Shown: positions 16,860-25,518 of the stretch, one piece after another
How positions within the stretch are numbered: position 1 is the first letter of the stretch
Layout of the letters: every line of letters begins with the position of its first letter
Source of the DNA: JANNNF01 sp040385825
GTDB taxonomy: Bacteria > Pseudomonadota > Alphaproteobacteria > Rhodobacterales > Rhodobacteraceae
DNA length: 64,000 bases
Reading direction: 5' to 3'
Assembly (NCBI GenBank): GCA_040385825.1
Contig: JAZKGQ010000031.1
Coordinates: 16,462 to 80,461 of the forward strand
Notes under the pieces: generated by a model
What the model saw: the letters and a program-made list of their open reading frames with translations, nothing else
Told to the model about the DNA's origin: nothing
Database searches by the model: none
Program-made: the position numbers and the translations under genes

Positions 16860-18050
16860 TTACTCGGCCGCCAGCATCGCATTATCCGCCTGCCACCCGG
16901 CCAGCACATCGGCGCCCAGCTTGCGCAGGGCGCGGTCGATGGCGTCGTCGGGGTGCAGCGCCGCAGCGCGCAGATATTGCCGCAGCCGGAACGGCTTGCG
17001 CGCCAGGATCAGCGCGGCCATGCCGTCCGGCAACATCCCCGCCACGGCACAGGCGCGCCCCCAGGCCACCGCCAGCGACGGCCGGTTTCCCATGTCGCTG
17101 CACCAGGCCACCTCGAATAGAGTCATGATATAGTCCAGCACCGGCACTTCCATATGGCGGCGGTCCGGTTTGTAGGGCAGTTGGAACACATCGGCCACCA
17201 GTTCGTATGACGGCCAGTAATGCAGCACGCCTTCGGCCGATTTTTCCCGCACCACCTCGTCGATCGCCACCCGCAGCACGGCCTTGGACACCGAATTGGC
17301 GGTCAGGCAGGACGTGTCGCGGAACGTCGCGATCAGCGGAATCGGCGACAGCGTATAGATGATCTTCGCATCGGGGCGATGCTTGCGGATCAGATCGTGG
17401 ATGGCGCGCAGGTTGTCCTTGTTTTCCTCGACCGTGGACACCCGGAACTTGTGCCGGGCGGGGTCATAGGCATCTTTCGGAATGGTGCGCCAGAACACGT
17501 TGCCGGTGGGTTCGTCATACCAGACCTCGGACAGGCCGAAAGTCAGGATGAACACGTCGGTCGCATCGAAGATCCGCCTGGTTTCGGCCTGCACGCCCGC
17601 ATCATAGCCGTAATCCTGCGCGTCATAGCCATGCCACAGCGCGCCCTCGAAGGTCTTGTTTTCCCACGCCCATTCGAACTGCTGGCGGATCACGAAGGAA
17701 TTCACCATGCCCTCGCCGCAGGTCACGACATAGGCGTTCTTCGCCGCCTCGTCCTTGTTCAGGACGCGGAAATTGCGCTTTGACAGCCAGTTGGAGATAT
17801 TGGCCGCAAAGCAGGACCCGAAGGCGGTGATCTGGGTCTGCGGCGTGATGAGGGGGGCGGGGGGCAGCCAGCCGTGCAGCACGAACTTCTGCGTGCCCTC
17901 CACATCCAGCAACCGTGCGGTGGTGGGGTTGAAATTGGTATGCTCGCCGCGAAACCAGGTCCGGTGTTCGGCGGTGGCCTTGCCGGTGGTCTGGAAGTTC
18001 AGTTCCTGCGCCTGACCGGCCTTGGCCGTCTTTGTCGGTTTGCGTGTCAT
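16860..18050 (-). CDS. GSCFA-domain protein
   Basis: A 396-residue protein with the family signature FGSCFAANISNWL at about residue 95, where the serine sits as the nucleophile would in SGNH-like hydrolases. TFGLSEVWYD and a downstream TLSPIPLIATFR match the rest of the domain. GSCFA proteins are often linked to surface polysaccharide or lipid modification, but no substrate is established. No signal peptide is seen. It stands alone, and its promoter region adjoins the tRNA-Asp promoter. Confidence 0.85.
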   Translation of the reverse strand: MTRKPTKTAKAGQAQELNFQTTGKATAEHRTWFRGEHTNFNPTTARLLDVEGTQKFVLHGWLPPAPLITPQTQITAFGSCFAANISNWLSKRNFRVLNKDEAAKNAYVVTCGEGMVNSFVIRQQFEWAWENKTFEGALWHGYDAQDYGYDAGVQAETRRIFDATDVFILTFGLSEVWYDEPTGNVFWRTIPKDAYDPARHKFRVSTVEENKDNLRAIHDLIRKHRPDAKIIYTLSPIPLIATFRDTSCLTANSVSKAVLRVAIDEVVREKSAEGVLHYWPSYELVADVFQLPYKPDRRHMEVPVLDYIMTLFEVAWCSDMGNRPSLAVAWGRACAVAGMLPDGMAALILARKPFRLRQYLRAAALHPDDAIDRALRKLGADVLAGWQADNAMLAAE

Positions 18051-18206
18051 CTGGTCTGCCCCGGTTCCGGTGGTGGCCCGTCGCCCCGCCGTTGTTTTGC
18101 AGGCAGTCTAGGGGAACAAAGGTTGCGAATCAATTGACGTGACAACCACGCGGCAGGGGCGAGGCAGAGGCGGCGGTCCTTGCGAAAAAACCGCCAAGAA
18201 ACCTGC

Positions 18207-18235
18207 TTGACGCGCCCGGCCAGCCCCCCTATTAC
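18207..18235 (+). promoter_or_regulatory. Promoter of first tRNA-Asp gene
   Basis: A -35 box TTGACG (18207-18212) and a -10 box TATTAC (18230-18235) with 17-base spacing, ending 42 bases before the tRNA. It is a near-consensus housekeeping promoter. Confidence 0.75.
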
Positions 18236-18277
18236 ACCCCCACGCAGAGGGCCTGAGGGTCTGATGCGCTGCGATGC

Positions 18278-18354
18278 GCGGTGGTAGCTCAGTTGGTTAG
18301 AGTACCGGCCTGTCACGCCGGGGGTCGCGGGTTCGAGCCCCGTCCGCCGCGCCA
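18278..18354 (+). tRNA. tRNA-Asp (GTC)
   Basis: A 77-base cloverleaf including encoded CCA. The acceptor GCGGTGG pairs with CCGCCGC (one G-T pair). The D arm contains AGCTCAGTTGGTTAGAG. The anticodon stem CCGGC/GCCGG encloses a loop with GTC. The T loop is TTCGAGC. The discriminator is G. Confidence 0.98.
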
Positions 18355-18367
18355 TTCGCCTGAAAAC

Positions 18368-18394
18368 GCCGTCCCGCAAGGGGCGGCTTTTTGG
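18368..18394 (+). terminator. Rho-independent terminator of first tRNA-Asp
   Basis: GCCGTCCC and GGGGCGGC arms around GCAA, followed directly by a T run (CTTTTTGG), 14 bases after the tRNA. Confidence 0.85.
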
Positions 18395-18578
18395 TTTTCC
18401 GGGTGGGGGACAGTGCCCTTTGCCCCCCCACCCCATCCCTCCCCACGAGGGGGAGGGGGCGCAGGTCGGGATTCAGGTGATGGTGCTTTCAGGGTGATGC
18501 CCGCCGAAGCGGCAAGGCAGGGGGACGCTTGTTGAAACGGTACAGCAAGGCCCCGTCCTGCAAACATCGTCGCCCCCA

Positions 18579-18607
18579 TTGACGCCCCCCACAACCTCGG
18601 CTACCTA
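18579..18607 (+). promoter_or_regulatory. Promoter of second tRNA-Asp gene
   Basis: TTGACG (18579-18584) and TACCTA (18602-18607) with 17-base spacing, ending 12 bases before the tRNA. It has the same -35 and spacing as the first copy but a different surrounding sequence. Confidence 0.65.
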
Positions 18608-18619
18608 GGCCGCAATCGC

Positions 18620-18696
18620 GCGGTGGTAGCTCAGTTGGTTAGAGTACCGGCCTGTCACGCCGGGGGTCGCGGGTTCGAGCCCCGTCCGCCGCGCCA
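18620..18696 (+). tRNA. tRNA-Asp (GTC), identical second copy
   Basis: Base-for-base identical to the tRNA at 18278-18354, including CCA. The copies are 265 bases apart on the same strand. The spacer between them is not duplicated and holds the first copy's terminator and a purine/pyrimidine-rich stretch near 18420-18465, but no gene. Confidence 0.98.
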
Positions 18697-18719
18697 TTAT
18701 CTTCCCTTCATGTCTGTGA

Positions 18720-19163
18720 CTACAGAACCAGCCGGTAGCGGACATGGCCGTCGGTGGCGGTAAAGCTGTCATAGAGCCTGCGGGCGGCGTGATTGCCGTG
18801 GTCGGTGTTCCAGTAAAGCCGCTGCCAGCCCCGGCCCCGTGCAAGGACCATCAGGTCTTCGATCAGCGCCCGGCCCACGCCTGCGCCGCGTGCGGCGGGG
18901 GCCACGAACAGATCCTCCAGATAGCAGTCATCGCCCATGACCCAGGTGGAGGGGTGGTTCTGGTGGATCGCAAAGCCAACCGCAACATTGCCCAGAAACG
19001 CCAGACGGGCGTTGAGGGGCGAACTTGGGTCCATCAGACGTTTCCAAGTGAAATCCGTGATCTGCGGGTCGATCTTGACGTTGTAATAGTCAAGAAACCC
19101 CTGCCACAGACCGCGCCATGCGGCCTGATCGGCAGGGGTGGCGTCGCGGATCAGGGCGGTCAT
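18720..19163 (-). CDS. GNAT-family N-acetyltransferase
   Basis: A 147-residue single-domain acetyltransferase. The acetyl-CoA-binding motif A is visible as LEDLFVAPAARGAGVGRAL (about residues 84-102), followed by NTDHGNHAARRLYDSF. The ATG at 19163 overlaps the stop of the upstream dipeptidase gene (ATGA), so the two are co-translated. The acceptor is unknown; a peptide or amino-acid substrate is a guess from the neighbour. Confidence 0.85.
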   Translation of the reverse strand: MTALIRDATPADQAAWRGLWQGFLDYYNVKIDPQITDFTWKRLMDPSSPLNARLAFLGNVAVGFAIHQNHPSTWVMGDDCYLEDLFVAPAARGAGVGRALIEDLMVLARGRGWQRLYWNTDHGNHAARRLYDSFTATDGHVRYRLVL

Positions 19164-20560
19164 TGCAGACGCGCCAGAATCCGCGCCCAGGACCGGATGC
19201 CTTTGTGGAAACACTCCAGATCGTATTTTTCATTGGGCGAATGGATCTGGTCATCGTCACGGCCAAAGCCCAGAAGCATGGCGTCCATGCCCAGACAGGT
19301 CTTGAAATACCCCGCAATCGGGATCGACCCGCCGCAGCCGACATAGGCCGCAGCCACGCCCCATTCGTCGGACAGGGCGGCGCGGGCGGCCTCGAACGCG
19401 GGGTCATCGATGGCCATGACGCCTGCGGGCGAATTGCCGTGGCCGTGGAAATCCACCGTACAATCGGCGGGCAGTTGGGCCTGCACCCAGGCACGGAAAT
19501 TGTCGCGGATGGCGTCGGGGTCTTGATCGCCGACCAGACGGAAGCTGATCTTGGCATGGGCCTGACCGGGCAGCACGGTCTTGAAGCCGTCGCCGGTATA
19601 GCCGCCCCAGACCCCGTTCACCTCGGCTGTGGGGCGTGACCAGATCATTTCGAGCGGGGTGCGGTCCTGTTCGCCCGCCGGGACCGACAGGCCGACCTCG
19701 CCCAGAAAGCGGGCGTGGTCGAAGGACAGGCTTTGCCACTGGCTGCGGATCGCGTCGGGCAGTTCAGTGACGCCATCATAAAAGGCCGGAATCGTCACCC
19801 GGCCCTGATCGTCATGCAGACCCGCCAGGATGCGCGACAGCACCCGGATCGGGTTTTGCGCAAGGCCGCCGAACATGCCGGAATGCAGATCCTTGTTGGC
19901 GGCGGTGACGGTGATTTCCTCGCCCAGCAAACCGCGCAGCATGGTCACGATCGCGGGGGTGGTGGAATCGAACAGGCCAGTGTCGCAGATCAGCGCGAGA
20001 TCGGCGGTCAGTTCGGCGGCGTTGTCCTGCATGAACGGGATCAGCGAGGGCGAGCCGGATTCTTCCTCGCCCTCCAGAAAGATGGTCAGTTTGCAGGGCA
20101 GGGTGCCGTGGACGGACTTCCACGCGCGGCAGGCCTCAAGGAAGGTCATCAACTGGCCCTTGTCGTCCGATGCGCCACGGGCGCGGATGACGCGGCCCTT
20201 CGGGGTATCCTGAATTTCGGGATCAAAGGGGTCGCGGTCCCAAAGCGACAGCGGATCAACGGGTTGCACGTCGTAATGGCCGTAGAACAGCAGGTGGCGC
20301 CCCTCTGTTCCACCCCCCTCGGTTCCGCCCCCGTCTGTTCCCCCATGTGCGACAACCATCGGATGGCCGGGCGTTTCGCGGGCCGAGGCGTCAAACCCAA
20401 GATCCGTCAGTTCGGCCACCAGCCAGTCGGCAGCGCGGGCGCAGTCGGGCTTGAAGGCCGGATCGGTAGAGATGGACGGAATGCGCAGCAGGTCCAGCAG
20501 GCGGTCGAGCGCCTGCGGCAGGGTGTCGTCGATCCGGGCCAATACGGCATCAAGGGTCAC
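19160..20560 (-). CDS. M20-family dipeptidase
   Basis: A 466-residue zinc metallopeptidase of the ArgE/DapE/CPG2 group. FYGHYDVQP carries the first metal His and Asp. The catalytic Glu pair is in LEGEEESGSPS. Later metal ligands appear as LICDTGLF and near the C-terminus as HSPNEKYD. The dimerisation domain lies at about 190-350. An unusual Gly/Thr/Glu stretch sits just before the first metal motif and is encoded by a 15-bp tandem repeat. The acetyltransferase gene follows with a four-base overlap. Confidence 0.88.
   Translation of the reverse strand: MTLDAVLARIDDTLPQALDRLLDLLRIPSISTDPAFKPDCARAADWLVAELTDLGFDASARETPGHPMVVAHGGTDGGGTEGGGTEGRHLLFYGHYDVQPVDPLSLWDRDPFDPEIQDTPKGRVIRARGASDDKGQLMTFLEACRAWKSVHGTLPCKLTIFLEGEEESGSPSLIPFMQDNAAELTADLALICDTGLFDSTTPAIVTMLRGLLGEEITVTAANKDLHSGMFGGLAQNPIRVLSRILAGLHDDQGRVTIPAFYDGVTELPDAIRSQWQSLSFDHARFLGEVGLSVPAGEQDRTPLEMIWSRPTAEVNGVWGGYTGDGFKTVLPGQAHAKISFRLVGDQDPDAIRDNFRAWVQAQLPADCTVDFHGHGNSPAGVMAIDDPAFEAARAALSDEWGVAAAYVGCGGSIPIAGYFKTCLGMDAMLLGFGRDDDQIHSPNEKYDLECFHKGIRSWARILARLQ
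20302..20345. repeat. 15-bp in-frame minisatellite in the dipeptidase gene
   Basis: About three tandem 15-base units (for example CTCTGTTCCACCCCC and CTCGGTTCCGCCCCC) encode GGTDGGGTEGGGTEG in the M20 dipeptidase. Unit length keeps the frame. The encoded stretch lies in a surface loop before the HYD metal motif. Confidence 0.7.
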
Positions 20561-20671
20561 GGGCGGTATCCTTACTGTGAAGTCAGCGCCAGCCTATCAG
20601 GCAGGGGGGGACTGTCCAGAGCGGACGGTTCGGGGTAAAACAGGGGCAACGGAATGTGAAGGATGCGGCTT

Positions 20672-21238
20672 ATGCAGGTGAAATTGGGGCTGATGCTGGC
20701 GCTGTGCTGGGGAACGGCGGGCATGGCGCAGGTGACGGGCAAGGATGCCAGGGCCGCCTTGTTCAAAGGGGCCGAGGCCGAGGTCGATCTGCGCCCCGAG
20801 GCGGGTCTGCCCGAAGATCAGGCGGCGGCTCTGGTCATGGTTGGGGCGGGCCAGCCCTATTACGGCGCGATTGCCATTTCGCCGGATGAAGGGCTGATGT
20901 CCGAGGCCACGGTGGCCGCGGCCAATCACCACACGGTCGAGGCTGCCGAGGTGGCGGCCAAGGCCGCCTGTGATGCCAAGAAGACCGGGGCCAGCCCTTG
21001 TGTGGTGGCGGCGCTGATCCGGCCCCTGGGCTGGGAGGTGCGGCCACTGATGCTGTCGGCGGATGCGTCCGAAGGGTTGCGCAAGGATTACCCGGCCAAG
21101 GGGGGCGCGCTTGCCGTGTCGCCCGCGACGGGCGCGTGGAGCATTGCCGAAGGCGAGGGGGCGGTGGAAACTGCCGTCGGGGCCTGCAACGTCAAGGCAG
21201 GGGCCGTCGCCGATTGCGTGCTGGCGGTGCAGGACTGA
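20672..21238 (+). CDS. Hypothetical secreted protein
   Basis: A 188-residue protein with a clear signal peptide (MQVKLGLMLALCWGTAGMAQ, cleavage after AMA-like GMA). The mature part is Ala/Gly-rich with about three cysteines in pairs (AAKAACDAKKTGASPC and GACNVKAGAVADC), which could form disulfides. The ATG at 20672 has AAGG 9 bases upstream. An ATG nine bases earlier lies immediately after that site and is too close. It is divergent from the dipeptidase. A related 5-oxoprolinase-type or caspase-linked function cannot be argued; family not recognised. Confidence 0.7.
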   Translation: MQVKLGLMLALCWGTAGMAQVTGKDARAALFKGAEAEVDLRPEAGLPEDQAAALVMVGAGQPYYGAIAISPDEGLMSEATVAAANHHTVEAAEVAAKAACDAKKTGASPCVVAALIRPLGWEVRPLMLSADASEGLRKDYPAKGGALAVSPATGAWSIAEGEGAVETAVGACNVKAGAVADCVLAVQD

Positions 21239-21343
21239 TGCCGCTTTGGTGGGGGGCGTCAAATTGCCTCGTTTCCTCTATCATCGCGCAGGACCACACC
21301 CCGCAGAGCCAATAACTTGGAAAGCCATGCCAAAGCCATGCCA

Positions 21344-22570
21344 ATGACCCGTTATGACGCCGCCCTTGACCAGTCGCTTGCCCGTCTGCACGCGGAAGGC
21401 CGCTATCGCACCTTCATTGATATAGAGCGTCGTCAGGGCCGGTTTCCCCATGCGGTCTGGACCCGGCCCGATGGCAGCACGGCCGACATCACCGTCTGGT
21501 GCGGCAATGACTATCTGGGCATGGGGCAGCACCCCCAGGTTCTGGCCGCGATGCACGCGGCGCTGGACGCCACCGGCGCAGGGTCGGGCGGCACCCGCAA
21601 CATCAGCGGCACCACCGTTTATCACAACCTGCTGGAGGCCGAACTTGCCGATCTGCATGGCAAGGATGCGGCGCTGGTGTTCACCTCTGCCTATATTGCC
21701 AACGATGCCACCCTGTCGACGCTGCGCACGCTGTTCCCCGGCCTGATCATCTATTCCGACGCGCTGAACCATGCCTCGATGATCGAAGGCGTGCGGCGCG
21801 GCGGCGGCGAAAAGCGGGTGTTCCGGCACAATGACGTGGATCATCTGCGCAGCCTGCTGGCGGCGGATGATCCGGCGGCGCCCAAGCTGATTGCGTTTGA
21901 ATCGATCTATTCGATGGACGGCGATTTTGGCCCGATCAGGGCGATCTGCGATCTGGCCGAGGAATTCGGCGCGCTGACCTATATCGACGAGGTTCACGCG
22001 GTGGGAATGTACGGCGCGCGCGGCGCAGGTGTGGCCGAACGCGACGGGCAGATGCACCGCATCGACATCATCAACGGCACTTTGGCCAAGGCGTATGGCG
22101 TGTTCGGCGGCTATATTGCTGCAAGCGCGAAAATGGTCGATGCGGTGCGGTCTTATGCGCCCGGATTCATCTTTACCACCTCGCTGCCGCCGGCAATTGC
22201 TGCGGGTGCAGCGGCCTCGGTGCGGGTTCTGAAAACAGCCCAGCATCTGCGCGATTCGCAGCAGTCGCAGGCCCGGATCCTGAAGCTGCGGCTGAAGGGG
22301 CTGGGGCTGCCGATCATGGATCACGGGTCGCATATTGTGCCTGTGCATGTCGGCAACCCCATCCATTGCAAGATGCTGTCCGACATGCTGCTGGCCGATC
22401 ATGGCATCTATGTGCAACCCATCAACTTTCCGACCGTGCCGCGCGGCACTGAACGGCTGCGCTTTACCCCCTCGCCGCTGCATGGCGCGGCAGAGATTGA
22501 CCATCTTACACGCAGTCTTGATGTCCTGTGGGGACATTGTGCGCTGAATCGCGCCGAAGCCTCTGCCTGA
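21344..22570 (+). CDS. hemA: 5-aminolevulinate synthase
   Basis: Condenses glycine and succinyl-CoA to 5-aminolevulinate, the first step of the Shemin (C4) route to haem. The 408-residue PLP enzyme matches alphaproteobacterial HemA along its length: RYRTFIDIERRQG near the start, WCGNDYLGMGQHP, YIDEVHAVGMYG with the PLP-contacting Asp/His, and NGTLAKAYGVFGG with the PLP lysine. The ATG giving MTRYDAALDQ fits the family length. ATG 21338 and TTG 21317 are upstream alternatives. The 105-base leader shows no regulator site I can identify. Confidence 0.95.
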   Translation: MTRYDAALDQSLARLHAEGRYRTFIDIERRQGRFPHAVWTRPDGSTADITVWCGNDYLGMGQHPQVLAAMHAALDATGAGSGGTRNISGTTVYHNLLEAELADLHGKDAALVFTSAYIANDATLSTLRTLFPGLIIYSDALNHASMIEGVRRGGGEKRVFRHNDVDHLRSLLAADDPAAPKLIAFESIYSMDGDFGPIRAICDLAEEFGALTYIDEVHAVGMYGARGAGVAERDGQMHRIDIINGTLAKAYGVFGGYIAASAKMVDAVRSYAPGFIFTTSLPPAIAAGAAASVRVLKTAQHLRDSQQSQARILKLRLKGLGLPIMDHGSHIVPVHVGNPIHCKMLSDMLLADHGIYVQPINFPTVPRGTERLRFTPSPLHGAAEIDHLTRSLDVLWGHCALNRAEASA

Positions 22571-22703
22571 CCCCTGGATGGGGTGCATTGGGTCTTGCCA
22601 TATGCTAGCGTCTGCCTAATACGAACACCGATGAGTCGCGGCACAAGCGACTTGGTGTTAGACCACGGGCAGCAGGGGACAGGCCAATGACAGGTTGGGC
22701 CGC

Positions 22704-23909
22704 ATGATCGGTTGGAGGTTGAAGCCTTCGACAACCGAATCCGAAAAGCCGAAGGGCTTTGACGATTTCGAGTTGCGGCTTGGGGATGTCATGCGGGGCG
22801 AACGCGCCACGCTGGGCAAGTCGCTGCTGGATGTGCAGCGCGAACTGAAGATCAAGGCCACCTATATCGCGGCCATCGAAAACGCCGATGTGTCGGCGTT
22901 TGAAACCCCCGGTTTTGTGGCGGGCTACATCCGGTCTTACGCGCGCTATCTGGGCATGGACCCCGATGATGCGTTCAAGCGGTTCTGCGTGGAAGCCAAC
23001 TTTGCCGTCGCGCATGGCATGTCTGCCGATGCGGCCCCGGTGCGGGCGGCGGCGGCGCGGACGCGGGCTGCGATCGAATTTTCCGACCCGCTGGCCAACC
23101 CGAACGCAACCTTCGTGCCCCGCGCCGAAAGCGTGTTTGCACGGGTCGAACCCGGTGCGCTCGGGTCGGTGGCGGTGCTGATCGCGCTGATCGGCGCGAT
23201 TGGCTATGGCGGCTGGTCGGTGCTGCAAGAAGTGCAGCGCGTGCAACTTGCCCCGGTGGACGAGGCCCCGTCGGTGGTGGCCGAGATTGACCCGCTGGGT
23301 GCGGCAGGCATCGCGCCGCCGCTGGTGGTGACGCAGACCGAGGCTGCCGACCGTCTGTACCGCCCCGAGGCGCTGGATGTGCCGGTGCTGACCGCGCGCG
23401 ATGGCCCGATTGCCGCGATCAACCCGCGTCTTGCCGCCGCAAGCCCGGTTCAGGGGGCGGCGTCAGGTGGTTTTGTGGCGGGGCAGGATCAGGCCGTGCA
23501 GCCCGAAGCGGTGGCGCAGTCTGCGACCGATCTGGTGCAGGTGGTGGCCGATGTGAAGCCCGGCGTCGAAGTGCTGGCGGTGCGTCCGGCCTGGGTGCGG
23601 GTCAATTCGGCGGATGGCACCGTGCTGTTCGAGAAGATCCTCGATGCGGGCGAACGCTATGTCGTGCCGCCGCTGGAAGTGTCGGCCGTGTTCCGCACCG
23701 GCAATTCCGGGTCGGTGTATTTTGTCGTCAACGGCAAGACCTATGGCCCGGCGGCCCCCGGTGCCAATGTCGCCAAGGGCATTGCCCTTGCCCCTGATGC
23801 GCTGAGCGCGAATTACGCCGAAGCCGACCTTTCCGGCGACGCCGATCTTGCGCGGTTCAGCACGGCCTCGGTCGAGCCTGCGGTTCAACCTGAAACCACG
23901 TCTGACTAA
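22704..23909 (+). CDS. RodZ-like helix-turn-helix membrane protein
   Basis: A 401-residue protein with a cytoplasmic XRE-type HTH region (about 20-100, with LGKSLLDVQRELKIKATYIAAIENAD), a single membrane span (about 154-174, VAVLIALIGAIGYGGW) and a periplasmic C-terminal DUF4115 beta domain (about 285-360, VRPAWVRVNSADGTVLFEK). RodZ links MreB to the cell-wall elongation machinery. The ispG gene follows after 82 bases, as in many alphaproteobacteria. The ATG at 22704 lacks a strong ribosome site. A TTG nine bases upstream is possible. Confidence 0.85.
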   Translation: MIGWRLKPSTTESEKPKGFDDFELRLGDVMRGERATLGKSLLDVQRELKIKATYIAAIENADVSAFETPGFVAGYIRSYARYLGMDPDDAFKRFCVEANFAVAHGMSADAAPVRAAAARTRAAIEFSDPLANPNATFVPRAESVFARVEPGALGSVAVLIALIGAIGYGGWSVLQEVQRVQLAPVDEAPSVVAEIDPLGAAGIAPPLVVTQTEAADRLYRPEALDVPVLTARDGPIAAINPRLAAASPVQGAASGGFVAGQDQAVQPEAVAQSATDLVQVVADVKPGVEVLAVRPAWVRVNSADGTVLFEKILDAGERYVVPPLEVSAVFRTGNSGSVYFVVNGKTYGPAAPGANVAKGIALAPDALSANYAEADLSGDADLARFSTASVEPAVQPETTSD

Positions 23910-23991
23910 ATTGCGGTGGCTGCGGCGCTTTGCGTTGCCGCCGCTGCCGACAGCGCCTATCTATGGAGCGCATGCAGACGGAGCCTGACCC

Positions 23992-25125
23992 ATGACCCAC
24001 AACCCGATCCGCCCCTGGCGCAATATCGACCGGCGGGTGTCGCGGCAGATCCGGGTCGGCAAGGTCCTGGTCGGGGGCGATGCGCCGATTTCGGTGCAGA
24101 CCATGACCAACACCCTGACCCATGATGTCGCGGCCACCATCGAGCAGATTCAGCGCTGTGCGGTTGCGGGCGCCGACATTGTGCGGGTGTCGACGCCCGA
24201 TGTGGAAAGCACGGCGGCGCTGCGGGAAATCGTGCGTGAAAGCCCGGTGCCGATCGTGGCGGACATCCATTTCCACTACAAACGCGCGATCGAGGCGGCC
24301 GAGGCCGGGGCCGCCTGTCTGCGCATCAACCCCGGCAACATCGGCGATGCCAAGCGGGTGGCCGAGGTTGTGCGCGCCGCCAAGGACCATGGCTGTTCCA
24401 TCCGCATCGGGGTGAATGCCGGGTCGCTGGAGCGGCATCTGCTGGACAAATACGGCGAGCCTTGCCCGGATGCGATGGTGGAATCCGGTCTGGACCATAT
24501 CAAGCTGTTGCAGGACAACGATTTTCACGAGTTCAAGATCTCGGTCAAGGCATCGGACGTGTTCATGGCGGCGGCGGCCTATCAGCAGTTGTCGACCGTG
24601 ACGGATGCGCCGATCCATCTGGGGATCACCGAAGCCGGGGGGCTGGTGTCGGGCACGGTGAAATCGGCCATTGGCCTGGGGTCGCTGCTGTGGTTCGGGA
24701 TCGGCGATACCATCCGGGTCAGCCTGTCTGCCGATCCGGTCGAAGAAGTGAAGGTCGGGTTCGAGATCCTGAAAAGCCTCGGCCTGCGGCACCGGGGGGT
24801 GACGATCATTTCCTGCCCCAGTTGCGCGCGGCAGGGGTTTGACGTGATCAAGACGGTTTCGGCGCTGGAAACCCGGCTGGCCCATATCACCACCAGCATG
24901 TCGCTGAGCATCATCGGCTGCGTGGTCAACGGGCCGGGCGAGGCCTTGATGACCGACATCGGTTTCACCGGCGGCGGGGCGGGGTCGGGGATGGTGTATC
25001 TGGCGGGCAAGCAGGTGCACAAGCTGGGCAATGACAGGATGGTCGATCACATCGTGGAACTGGTCGAGGAAAAGGCCGCCCAGATCGAGGCGGCAGAGGC
25101 GGCGGCTCTGGTCGCCGTCTCCTGA
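23992..25125 (+). CDS. ispG: 4-hydroxy-3-methylbut-2-en-1-yl diphosphate synthase
   Basis: Reduces methylerythritol cyclodiphosphate to HMBPP in the non-mevalonate isoprenoid pathway, using a [4Fe-4S] cluster. The 377-residue protein has the N-terminal TIM barrel (IRVGKVLVGGDAPISVQTM, VADIHFHYKRA, LRINPGNIGD). Cluster cysteines appear in SCPSCARQGFDVI and IIGCVVNGPGEA. It is of normal length for the proteobacterial form. A GC hairpin, GCGGC/GCCGC, sits in the 82-base spacer after the RodZ-like gene. Confidence 0.96.
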   Translation: MTHNPIRPWRNIDRRVSRQIRVGKVLVGGDAPISVQTMTNTLTHDVAATIEQIQRCAVAGADIVRVSTPDVESTAALREIVRESPVPIVADIHFHYKRAIEAAEAGAACLRINPGNIGDAKRVAEVVRAAKDHGCSIRIGVNAGSLERHLLDKYGEPCPDAMVESGLDHIKLLQDNDFHEFKISVKASDVFMAAAAYQQLSTVTDAPIHLGITEAGGLVSGTVKSAIGLGSLLWFGIGDTIRVSLSADPVEEVKVGFEILKSLGLRHRGVTIISCPSCARQGFDVIKTVSALETRLAHITTSMSLSIIGCVVNGPGEALMTDIGFTGGGAGSGMVYLAGKQVHKLGNDRMVDHIVELVEEKAAQIEAAEAAALVAVS

Positions 25126-25131
25126 CAGGCG

Positions 25132-25254
25132 CTACAGCAGAAGGTCTACCGCGCGCAGGGCCGTGATGTCGTTCAGGCGGATCTCGAAATCGGCCAGCAG
25201 ATTGCCGTCCACATCGCCGCGCAGCAAGACACCGGTTTCCGATTGCATCGTCAT
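25132..25254 (-). pseudogene. Orphan C-terminal fragment of an RTX/serralysin-type protein
   Basis: On the minus strand a short frame reads GVLLRGDVDGNLLADFEIRL and ends with AVDLLL and a TAG. This is the pattern of the extreme C-terminus of M10-type/RTX secreted proteins (GDVDGDGxADFEI...ltaaDFxL), including the type I secretion tail. Only about 40 residues remain. Upstream of them the frame shifts and no RTX repeats are found. It converges with ispG. It reads as a relic of a deleted gene, although a very small intact gene cannot be excluded. The rest of the 393-base gap (25255-25518) holds no convincing gene. Confidence 0.55.
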
Positions 25255-25448
25255 GGCCGCGAAAGAAGGACAGATCGAACCTGCGCGAGTCGAGCGAGCC
25301 GGAAGAAGATATTTGCGTCATGACAACCCTTTACAACAAAAGGCTCAAGGTCGTGTCGCAGCTTGCGGATGCGGCGTCAATCAGCCGTGCCGGGGGCAGG
25401 CCGTGCCGGGGGGGGCAGGGCGACGCCGGGGCGGGGTGTGCGCCTGTC

Positions 25449-25482
25449 TTTGGCGGCATGGGGTTGACCTTGTGCCGCCAAA
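25449..25482. promoter_or_regulatory. Long dyad upstream of the aminotransferase
   Basis: Perfect 10-base arms TTTGGCGGCA and TGCCGCCAAA are separated by 14 bases and end 36 bases before the aminotransferase start. The loop contains TTGACC. It could be an operator covering the promoter or a leader hairpin. Confidence 0.45.
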
Positions 25483-25518
25483 CGGGACACTCAGGCGCAG
25501 GAACAGGAAGGGCGGGCG

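Noticed and set aside
18278..18696. The two tRNA-Asp copies as attL/attR of an integrated element
   Set aside because: Full-length tRNAs with separate promoters and only 265 bases between them; no integrase or cargo.
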